From: Spirosoma fluviale
GTDB lineage: Bacteria > Bacteroidota > Bacteroidia > Cytophagales > Spirosomataceae
DNA: 6,258 bases
Assembly: GCA_945860325.1 (NCBI GenBank)
Contig: CAMARL010000118.1
Span: 1 to 6,258 of the forward strand
Direction: 5' to 3'
Numbering within the stretch: position 1 is the stretch's first letter; every line of letters begins with the position of its first letter. The translations under genes were made by a program, and so were the position numbers. Shown here in pieces: positions 1-4,503 of the stretch. The notes beneath the pieces were generated by a model that saw nothing but the letters and a program-made list of their open reading frames with translations, was not told where the DNA came from and made no database searches.

Positions 1-645
1 ATTCGCTAAATCATAAGGAACCTGTAACCAAGTTCTTGGAAGGCGATATTGCAAATTGAAAATATCAAATTTTGTTATGCGTTCCACCGACTTTTTATTC
101 TCTTCGTAGTATTTCATGACCTTATCATTTCCATGAACACCTTCGGTGACAACTTTAGAAAAATGCTTTTCCATGAGTTGCTGTAATCCGTCCGCATAAT
201 ATTCACGCACATGCCATGGGTTACGTGTCAACGAGAACTTCTTATTAACCGTAGTCAAATACAATTTCCCCCCAGGTTTTAACACTCGGGCCGCTTCGGC
301 CAGAAAAAATGAATCCGGTTCAATATGCTCAATCACTTGAAACGTGATCACAAAATCAAAATGATTATCAGGCAAATCCTGAAGGGGTGGCAAAAACATG
401 TCAATAAAAGTGAAATCAGGGTATTTTTGACCTAACGATTCCATTAATTCTGTATTCTTATCTACCCCCGTATAACCTGAAACTTTATCCGCTAAAACCC
501 CTACTCCCCTACCTGTACCACAACCGATTTCCAATACGTTGCCACTGATTAAATGACTAACATGTTGATATGGAAATAAAAGTCGCTGGTGAACGGGATT
601 ATCTGAAGCAATTTCAGATGAGGCTATTTCAGTAGTTTTGTACAT
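1..645 (-). CDS. Class I SAM-dependent methyltransferase, C-terminus cut by window edge
   Basis: Reading the minus strand from an ATG at 645 gives 215 codons that stay open to the left edge, so the C-terminus is missing. The fold is a Rossmann-type methyltransferase of the Methyltransf_11 kind. Motif I is LEIGCGTGRG at residues 38-47 (SAM binding), the motif II acid is D62 in YTGVDKN, motif IV is FDFVITFQVIEHI at 96-108, and the post-motif ARVLKPGGKLYLTT lies at 119-132. The segment after it (NPWHVREYYADGL) resembles small-molecule or lipid-type methyltransferases, but the substrate cannot be told. The preceding 18 or so residues are polar and may form the cap over SAM. The gene is transcribed away from the alkB-like gene; their starts are 70 bases apart. 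No clear Shine-Dalgarno is seen. Family call is firm; function is open. Confidence 0.9.
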   Translation of the reverse strand, partial: MYKTTEIASSEIASDNPVHQRLLFPYQHVSHLISGNVLEIGCGTGRGVGVLADKVSGYTGVDKNTELMESLGQKYPDFTFIDMFLPPLQDLPDNHFDFVITFQVIEHIEPDSFFLAEAARVLKPGGKLYLTTVNKKFSLTRNPWHVREYYADGLQQLMEKHFSKVVTEGVHGNDKVMKYYEENKKSVERITKFDIFNLQYRLPRTWLQVPYDLAN

Positions 646-671
646 ATTCAATTAATTGAAGCGTAAAGTTA
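633..671. promoter_or_regulatory. Divergent control region with a 14-base perfect palindrome
   Basis: The spacer between the methyltransferase and the alkB-like gene holds TTCAATTAATTGAA at 647-660, a perfect 14-base palindrome. On the plus strand TAGTTTTG at 633-640 fits the Bacteroidota -7 box TAnnTTTG. On the minus strand, TAACTTTA (671 down to 664) fits it with one mismatch. The palindrome lies almost midway between the two boxes, about where both transcripts would start, as an operator would. No convincing -33 TTTG is present for either, and 633-640 lies inside the methyltransferase coding end, so this is inference. Confidence 0.35.
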
Positions 672-715
672 AGGATAATAAAAAAGATTTTAAGCGATAT
701 TTCATAATTTGCCGT

Positions 716-1342
716 ATGCAATTACAAATTGAAAATGTAAACCAAAATAACTTGTTGCCCTGCGATGGTCTGGTCAATTATCATCCCTTTACATTCTCGA
801 CAGAGGAAATAAAGGCATACTTCTCCTATTTATCTACTGAAATACCATGGCAGCAAGATGTGGTTAAGCTATTTGGCAAGACCTATATCACAGATCGGAA
901 GGTGGCTTGGTATGCGGAAAAATCATTCATATATCGCTATTCGGGCCAATCGAAGATCGCTTTGCCTTTTTCACCTACCTTGTTAGACATTAAATCACGC
1001 GTGGAAAAGCTCACCGGATCTGAATACAATGCATGTCTTTTGAATTATTACCACAATGGATCTGAGGGAATGGGTTGGCACAGTGACAACGAAAAAAGTA
1101 TTAGCCCCAATAGCAGCATCGCCTCGGTTAGCTTGGGAGTCACAAGAAAATTCCAATTTAAGCATAAAACCCAAGGGCTTAAATTGGACCTAATTCTTGA
1201 CTCAGGAAGCGTATTAGATATGCGGGGGGAGACACAAGAATTTTGGCTGCATGCCTTACCCAAAAGCAAAAAAGTCGTAGGAACTAGAATCAATTTGACC
1301 TTTAGAAAAATGGCTGATTCTTGTGAAATTGGACAAGCATAA
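716..1342 (+). CDS. AlkB-family 2-oxoglutarate/Fe(II) dioxygenase (alkylation repair)
   Basis: This 208-residue protein belongs to the AlkB superfamily, which oxidatively removes alkyl groups such as 1-methyladenine and 3-methylcytosine from DNA or RNA. The signature is complete. NYY at 110-112 fits the 2-oxoglutarate-contacting NxY. The iron ligands are H122 and D124 in WHSDNE, and H179 in FWLHALPK. R191 and R197 in TRINLTFR form the RxxxxxR 2-oxoglutarate clamp. The N-terminal half (GKTYITDRKVAWYA, 54-67) resembles the ALKBH2/3-like subgroup more than E. coli AlkB. I chose the ATG at 716. A TTG at 656 in the same frame would add 20 lysine-rich residues but overlaps the palindrome and looks unlike the family. 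The rlmB-like gene follows after 26 bases on the same strand, so cotranscription is likely. Substrate (DNA or RNA) is not known. Confidence 0.92.
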   Translation: MQLQIENVNQNNLLPCDGLVNYHPFTFSTEEIKAYFSYLSTEIPWQQDVVKLFGKTYITDRKVAWYAEKSFIYRYSGQSKIALPFSPTLLDIKSRVEKLTGSEYNACLLNYYHNGSEGMGWHSDNEKSISPNSSIASVSLGVTRKFQFKHKTQGLKLDLILDSGSVLDMRGETQEFWLHALPKSKKVVGTRINLTFRKMADSCEIGQA

Positions 1343-1361
1343 AGAATTATAAAAAATATTG

Positions 1362-1375
1362 CCGACCTTTGTCGG
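1362..1375 (+). promoter_or_regulatory. Small GC-rich hairpin over the rlmB start codon
   Basis: CCGAC (1362-1366) and GTCGG (1371-1375) form a perfect 5-base-pair stem around the tetraloop CTTT. It stands out in an AT-rich spacer. The presumed TTG start (1369-1371) spans the loop and the first base of the right arm, so folding could hide it. No T-tract follows, so it does not look like a terminator for the alkB-like gene. A short stem of this kind can arise by chance. Confidence 0.3.
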
Positions 1376-2184
1376 AAATTTCAGCAAACGACGTGTCAGA
1401 AGAAAACGAATCAAGACCCCCATTTAAAAGACCATTTAGGCATTTTACGACCCCTCAAACAGATAACAAAGAAATTGTATTTGGAATACAATCGGTGTTA
1501 GAAACCTTGAGATCTGGGAAAGAAATAGACCGATTATTAGTCCAAAGAGAATTGGGAAATACTGAAATATTAGATTTGGCTAAGGAAAAAGGTGTCCAAG
1601 TTCAAAAAGTTCCTTTGGAAAAGTTAAATCGAATTACAAGAAAAAATCACCAAGGAGCGATTGCATTTGTTTCGGCCATACATTATGCCAAATTGGAAAA
1701 TGTCATAGCAACCACCTTTGAAAAAGGTCAAGTACCTTTAGTGTTAATTTTAGACCGAATTACGGACGTTCGTAATTTTGGAGCGATCGCTAGAACGGCA
1801 GAATGCGCAGGTGTGCATGCGATTGTCATTCCAGCGCGTGGAGCGGCACAGATCAATGCAGATGCCATGAAAACGTCATCAGGCGCCTTAAATTTTATTC
1901 CTGTGTGTAAAGAGGAAAACCTGATTCAAACGGTTGACTTCCTACAAAATTCCGGATTGAAAGTTATCTCTTGTACAGAAAAAACAAAAACATCGATCTA
2001 TACTTGTGACTTTACGGTTCCATTAGCCGTTATATTAGGATCAGAGGAAGATGGAATTTCAGATGAATTAATTCGTAAATCGGATGAATTAGCTGCCATT
2101 CCTCAAAGTGGCCAAGTAGGAAGTTTAAATGTATCTGTTGCCACGGGAGTTGTTATTTTTGAAGCAACACGCCAGCGAGTTTAA
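1369..2184 (+). CDS. rlmB: TrmH/SpoU-family 23S rRNA 2'-O-ribose methyltransferase, RlmB-like
   Basis: The 271-residue product is a SPOUT-class RNA methyltransferase. Bacterial RlmB methylates the 2'-OH of G2251 in the 23S rRNA P-loop. A substrate-binding N-domain (about 34-104, starting EIVFGIQSVLETLRSG and ending HQGAIAFVSA) precedes the knotted catalytic domain. Motif 1 is DRITDVRNFGAIARTAE (129-145, with N136 and R142), motif 2 is ILGSEEDGIS (222-231), and motif 3 is SLNVSVATG (252-260). The usual IPM before motif 3 reads IPQ here. The start is unusual. No ATG lies in frame between the upstream stop (1324-1326) and the conserved domain; TTG at 1369 or GTG at 1393 are the options. Residues 1-33 are charged and poorly conserved in style. 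It sits 26 bases behind the alkB-like gene and is convergent with the dehydrogenase. G2251 specificity is inferred from family resemblance; a TrmH-like tRNA substrate is possible. Confidence 0.88.
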   Translation: MSEISANDVSEENESRPPFKRPFRHFTTPQTDNKEIVFGIQSVLETLRSGKEIDRLLVQRELGNTEILDLAKEKGVQVQKVPLEKLNRITRKNHQGAIAFVSAIHYAKLENVIATTFEKGQVPLVLILDRITDVRNFGAIARTAECAGVHAIVIPARGAAQINADAMKTSSGALNFIPVCKEENLIQTVDFLQNSGLKVISCTEKTKTSIYTCDFTVPLAVILGSEEDGISDELIRKSDELAAIPQSGQVGSLNVSVATGVVIFEATRQRV

Positions 2185-2202
2185 TCTTTTAAATTAATCT
2201 TT
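2181..2202. repeat. Short direct repeat between convergent genes
   Basis: TTAATCTTT occurs at 2181-2189 and again at 2194-2202, overlapping the rlmB stop codon and filling the 21-base gap to the dehydrogenase stop. No hairpin with a T-tract is visible, so neither gene has an obvious intrinsic terminator here. It may be chance in AT-rich DNA. Confidence 0.4.
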
Positions 2203-2205
2203 AGT

Positions 2206-2952
2206 TTAAATACGATTGATCAGATTAGCTGAAGCCTGCGCGGTGGGCAATAAAGTCACGTCTGATAAATTGACATGTGCGGGCGCCATCACCATATACC
2301 TTAAAACTTCAGCGACATCTTTGGCCACAAGCGGCTCGAAACCCTTATAAACCGCATCCGCTTTGTCCGCATCACCTTTGAATCTCACCGCGGAAAACTC
2401 CGTATTAACCGCTCCAGGAGCTAAATTAGAAACTTTGATACCAAAAGGATTTAGATCAATGCGCATGCCTTGGGATAAAACCTCAACAGCTGCCTTAGAG
2501 GCACAATAAACAGCGCCATTGGCATAAATTTGTTTACCTGCAATCGATGAAATATTGATAATATGGCCGCATTTACGGGCAATCATAAAAGGAATGACAG
2601 ATTTAGACACATATAATAAGCCATTGACATTTCCATGCATCATCGCATCCCAATCGGCGACGTCACCATCTTGGATGGGTGAAAGTCCATGCGCATTACC
2701 CGCATTATTAATTAAAACATCTATATTTTTCCATTCATTAGATAAAGAAGCGAAAGAAGATTGTACTTGGCCTAAATCTCGAACATCAAAGATCAAAATA
2801 GTGGAATCAACCGAAATTTCTTTTTGCAAAGACTCTAGACGATCTTTTCTTCTCCCACATAAAATTAATTTATATCCATTTTCAGCTAAAATTATAGCTG
2901 TTTCACGTCCAATTCCTGAACTAGCACCCGTAATACACGCAATTTTTTCCAT
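2206..2952 (-). CDS. NADP-type short-chain dehydrogenase, YdfG-like
   Basis: This 248-residue cytosolic enzyme is a classical short-chain dehydrogenase/reductase of full length. The cofactor loop is TGASSGIG at 8-15. R34 and R35 after the second strand favour NADP(H) over NAD(H). D56-V57 contacts adenine and NNAG is at 82-85. The catalytic residues are N108, S136, Y149 and K153 (YCASK), with PG at 179-180. The stretch TEFSAVRFKGD (184-194) is characteristic of the YdfG branch, whose E. coli member oxidises L-allo-threonine, serine and 3-hydroxy acids; that substrate range is only a suggestion here. The ATG at 2952 places the glycine loop at the usual distance from the N-terminus. The gene is convergent with rlmB and divergent from pth, with a 54-base spacer, so it is probably transcribed alone. 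Confidence 0.93.
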   Translation of the reverse strand: MEKIACITGASSGIGRETAIILAENGYKLILCGRRKDRLESLQKEISVDSTILIFDVRDLGQVQSSFASLSNEWKNIDVLINNAGNAHGLSPIQDGDVADWDAMMHGNVNGLLYVSKSVIPFMIARKCGHIINISSIAGKQIYANGAVYCASKAAVEVLSQGMRIDLNPFGIKVSNLAPGAVNTEFSAVRFKGDADKADAVYKGFEPLVAKDVAEVLRYMVMAPAHVNLSDVTLLPTAQASANLINRI

Positions 2953-2980
2953 AACAAAATATTTTAACGAAGGTAATGTC

Positions 2981-2988
2981 TAAATTTG
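2981..2988 (+). promoter_or_regulatory. Candidate -7 promoter box for pth
   Basis: TAAATTTG matches the Bacteroidota -7 consensus TAnnTTTG exactly and lies 18 bases before the pth ATG, giving a leader of roughly 10-14 bases. No good TTTG -33 element stands 17-23 bases upstream; the nearest is a T-run at 2962-2965. No matching box was seen on the minus strand for the divergent dehydrogenase. Confidence 0.45.
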
Positions 2989-3006
2989 TAAAATAATATT
3001 AATTCC

Positions 3007-3567
3007 ATGAATTACCTGATTGTTGGCCTAGGAAACATAGGCCCAGAATATCTTTTTACACGGCATAACATAGGGTTTATGGCGGTCGATTATTTGGCCA
3101 GACAAAAGGATATTAAATTTTCAACGGACCGTCTCGGTTCCATCACGTCTTATAAACTCAAAGGAAAGACCATTTATTTATTAAAGCCGAATACGTATAT
3201 GAATCTAAGTGGGAAATCGGTTCTCTACTGGAGCCAACAATTAAAAATAGAAATTGATCGATTATTAATTGTTCTAGATGACATCGCTTTGCCTTTTGAA
3301 ACCATTCGACTTAAACCCAAAGGATCTAATGGAGGACATAATGGTTTAAAAAGTATAGAAGCCACCTTAACTTCGACTGAATACGGAAGATTACGCATGG
3401 GTGTTGGTAGTGATTTCCCCAAAGGAAGACAGGCAGATTACGTGTTAGGCAACTTCGAAACCAAGGAATTAGATCAAATTTCATTCGTCTTAGACCGCAG
3501 CTCTGAAATAATCGAGAGTTTTTGCTTGGAAGGAATCCAACAAACAATGAATAAATTTAACCAATAG
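3007..3567 (+). CDS. pth: Peptidyl-tRNA hydrolase
   Basis: Pth frees tRNA from peptidyl-tRNAs that drop off stalled ribosomes by cleaving the ester bond; it is usually essential. The 186-residue product has the usual length and all the key residues of the bacterial family: N10 in GLGNIG, the catalytic H20 in TRHNIGF, N66 in KPNTYMNLSGKSV, D92 in VLDDIALP (counterpart of E. coli D93), and N112 in GGHNGLKS. YGRLRMGVG (126-134) and the GRQADYVLGNF segment (140-150) complete the pattern. The start is the ATG directly before NYLIVGLGN, as expected for the first strand. The gene stands alone, divergent from the dehydrogenase, and is followed by a long AT-rich spacer without a clear terminator. Confidence 0.97.
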   Translation: MNYLIVGLGNIGPEYLFTRHNIGFMAVDYLARQKDIKFSTDRLGSITSYKLKGKTIYLLKPNTYMNLSGKSVLYWSQQLKIEIDRLLIVLDDIALPFETIRLKPKGSNGGHNGLKSIEATLTSTEYGRLRMGVGSDFPKGRQADYVLGNFETKELDQISFVLDRSSEIIESFCLEGIQQTMNKFNQ

Positions 3568-3699
3568 TTGCACTATTTAAAGAATTATTGATTTATTTTA
3601 ATATTTTAATATTAGAATTATTCAAAACTTTAAATAATTTTAACAGAATTAAATTTGGCTAATTATAAATACACTTTAATAATATACTGAATTTGGTGT

Positions 3700-3745
3700 A
3701 ATTTTTAGAATATACATATTTACTTATCTAAAAATTGTCTAAAAT
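3700..3745. promoter_or_regulatory. Cluster of TCTAAAA half-sites just upstream of a promoter
   Basis: AATTTTTAGA (3700-3709) and TCTAAAAATT (3727-3736) are perfect 10-base inverted arms around a 17-base gap. A further copy of the half-site, TCTAAAAT, begins at 3738, exactly 11 bases after the second arm, which is one helical turn. The cluster ends six bases before the TTTG at 3751. This placement fits an activator or repressor site for the gene at 3817. Without the third copy, an AT-rich stem-loop would be an equal explanation. Confidence 0.4.
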
Positions 3746-3750
3746 AAAGT

Positions 3751-3781
3751 TTTGTAATATTAAAAAAATGCAATAAATTTG
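3751..3781 (+). promoter_or_regulatory. Strong Bacteroidota-type promoter for the secreted-protein gene
   Basis: TTTG at 3751-3754 and TAAATTTG at 3774-3781 are separated by 19 bases. Both boxes and the spacing match the known Bacteroidota housekeeping promoter (TTTG, about 19 bases, TAnnTTTG). Transcription should start near 3785-3788, about 30 bases before the ATG at 3817. This is the best promoter in the window and shows that the small gene is its own unit. Confidence 0.7.
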
Positions 3782-3816
3782 TATTGTTGATTTAGTAAAT
3801 AAATATAACAAAACAA

Positions 3817-4281
3817 ATGAACAGTAAAATAACAGTGATTAGCGTCCTACTAGGTTTAGGATTCATCAACCCAACAGTACAAGCAAGCGGTTTGACAGGA
3901 AAAGGAGCAAATGCCATCATGTCATCAAAGAGAGAAACTCTTTCAGAAGTAATTCAAACATTAATATTAAAAGAAAATTCAGGAACTAAGACATCGTCAG
4001 CAAGCCTAACCATTTCAATATTAGAGGATTATCAAAAAAATAATCAAAATTACCTTAAAATTAGCAAAGAAGATAAAACCATCTTTAACGAAACGATTAA
4101 AACTATTATTTCTCAAGGAGATAATATTTCAGACGTCAGCACGTTAACATGGATAAAAGAAATAAGTAATTCAGCCAAAGCAATTAATGTTGTTTGGGCT
4201 GTTGTAGAAGAGGAAAAAAGTATCGAAACATCAGCAAATAATTTGCCAGAGACTCAGATTGATACCATTGTCGTATTCTAA
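3817..4281 (+). CDS. Small secreted protein of unknown function
   Basis: I do not recognise this 154-residue protein. It starts with a Sec-type signal peptide: N-S-K, a hydrophobic core (ITVISVLLGLGFI, 5-17), and a likely signal peptidase I site after VQA at residue 23. There is no cysteine anywhere, so it is neither a lipoprotein nor disulfide-bonded. The mature part (about 131 residues) is polar, rich in Ser, Thr, Lys, Glu and Ile, and looks mostly helical (for example 38-56 and 81-97). The tail ends TQIDTIVVF; it lacks an obvious type IX secretion domain. Periplasmic location is likely. It has its own strong promoter at 3751-3781 and is followed by two repeat-plus-terminator modules. Its lower GC than neighbouring housekeeping genes suggests an accessory or fast-evolving gene. 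Confidence 0.8.
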   Translation: MNSKITVISVLLGLGFINPTVQASGLTGKGANAIMSSKRETLSEVIQTLILKENSGTKTSSASLTISILEDYQKNNQNYLKISKEDKTIFNETIKTIISQGDNISDVSTLTWIKEISNSAKAINVVWAVVEEEKSIETSANNLPETQIDTIVVF

Positions 4282-4297
4282 TTTAGATTGTAAGTAG

Positions 4298-4324
4298 TTT
4301 TCATAGTTAAATAGGTTTAGAGGT
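4298..4324 (+). repeat. 27-base element, copy 1
   Basis: This copy is identical over 27 bases to 4416-4442 (118 bases downstream). It contains TAGTTAAATAGGTTTAG and ends in AGAGGT. It begins 16 bases after the stop of the secreted-protein gene, and a terminator stem follows after six bases (4325-4330). Flanking bases differ between copies. Confidence 0.95.
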
Positions 4325-4330
4325 ATTTAG

Positions 4331-4369
4331 AAAAGGTGTTGTTTTTAACGACACCTTTTTATTTTTTTT
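4331..4369 (+). terminator. Rho-independent terminator of the secreted-protein gene
   Basis: AAAAGGTGTTG (4331-4341) pairs with CGACACCTTTT (4349-4359), with one T-G wobble. Two more inner pairs (4342-4343 with 4347-4348) leave the loop TTT. A T-rich tract runs from 4356 to 4369, broken by one A. The long T-tract is on the plus-strand side only, so it mainly stops transcription from 3817. Confidence 0.9.
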
Positions 4370-4415
4370 GCACTAAACTTATATTTTGTCGATAAAATAG
4401 CTATATTCGTATAAA

Positions 4416-4442
4416 TTTTCATAGTTAAATAGGTTTAGAGGT
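4416..4442 (+). repeat. 27-base element, copy 2
   Basis: This is an exact copy of 4298-4324. A hairpin stem follows after five bases (4443-4447), nearly the same spacing as in copy 1. The bases on both sides differ from copy 1, so the identity stops sharply at the element's ends. Confidence 0.95.
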
Positions 4443-4447
4443 TACAT

Positions 4448-4488
4448 AAATAAGGCCAGAAGTTTCTTCTGGCCTTATTTTTATTTTT
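4448..4488. terminator. Bidirectional Rho-independent terminator at the end of metG
   Basis: Bases 4448-4462 and 4466-4480 form a perfect 15-base-pair stem (core AAGGCCAGAAG) with the loop TTT. TTTATTTTT follows on the plus strand. On the minus strand the stem lies 23 bases after the metG stop and is followed by the weaker U-rich TTATTTATG, so it probably ends metG transcription as well. Confidence 0.9.
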
Positions 4489-4503
4489 AAAATGACGTAA
4501 AAA

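Larger units (their letters stand above)
3568..3816. other. AT-rich spacer upstream of the secreted-protein gene
   Basis: This 249-base spacer has no convincing gene. It contains a 9-base direct repeat AGAATTATT in the pth-proximal part (3581-3589, and 3614-3622 within a possible hairpin). The hairpin pairs 3612-3622 with 3633-3643 (11 pairs, one G-U, no T-tract). A TAAATTTG box lies at 3650-3657 without a matching -33. The downstream half carries the TCTAAAA cluster and the strong promoter listed separately. Base composition makes chance inverted repeats likely, so the hairpin is weakly supported. Confidence 0.6.
4298..4369 (+). ncRNA. Candidate small RNA 1 (repeat head plus terminator)
   Basis: The identical 27-base head, a 6-base linker, a strong hairpin and a T-tract make a 72-base module, the layout of a short Rho-terminated RNA. 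A degenerate -7-like box (TAGATTGT, 4284-4291) begins 14 bases before the head, the same offset as in module 2. It could instead be just the 3' untranslated end of the secreted-protein mRNA. No expression evidence exists here. Confidence 0.3.
4416..4488 (+). ncRNA. Candidate small RNA 2 (repeat head plus terminator)
   Basis: This 73-base module has the same plan as 4298-4369: identical head, 5-base linker, hairpin and T-tract. Unlike module 1, it has no gene of its own directly upstream, because the previous terminator should already have stopped plus-strand transcription. A plus-strand function for it would therefore need its own promoter. TATATTCG at 4402-4409 (one mismatch to TAnnTTTG) would place a start near the first base of the head. 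No suitable -33 box was found. Confidence 0.35.

Noticed and set aside
705..711. TAATTTG as an alkB promoter box
   Set aside because: One base short of TAnnTTTG and so close to the ATG at 716 that the mRNA would be leaderless.
656..715. TTG at 656 as the start of the AlkB-like protein
   Set aside because: It adds 20 lysine-rich residues not typical of the family and lies in the palindrome; the ATG at 716 gives a normal-length protein.
1048..1293. 81-codon minus-strand frame inside the AlkB-like gene
   Set aside because: Antisense shadow covering the iron-binding motifs; no independent coding sign.
1359..1372. CCTTTG before rlmB as a -7 promoter box
   Set aside because: It lacks the TA of TAnnTTTG and coincides with the presumed start codon; cotranscription with the alkB-like gene is simpler.
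2555..2983. 142-codon plus-strand frame
   Set aside because: It is antisense to the conserved dehydrogenase over nearly its whole length and shows no domain.
3612..3643. Hairpin after pth as a terminator
   Set aside because: Eleven A-T-rich pairs with one G-U and no T-tract; expected by chance in such AT-rich DNA.
4298..4442. A minimal CRISPR array or integron attC pair
   Set aside because: Only two repeat copies 118 bases apart, each with a terminator in the interval, no cas genes, no integrase, and no paired R-box symmetry in the repeat.
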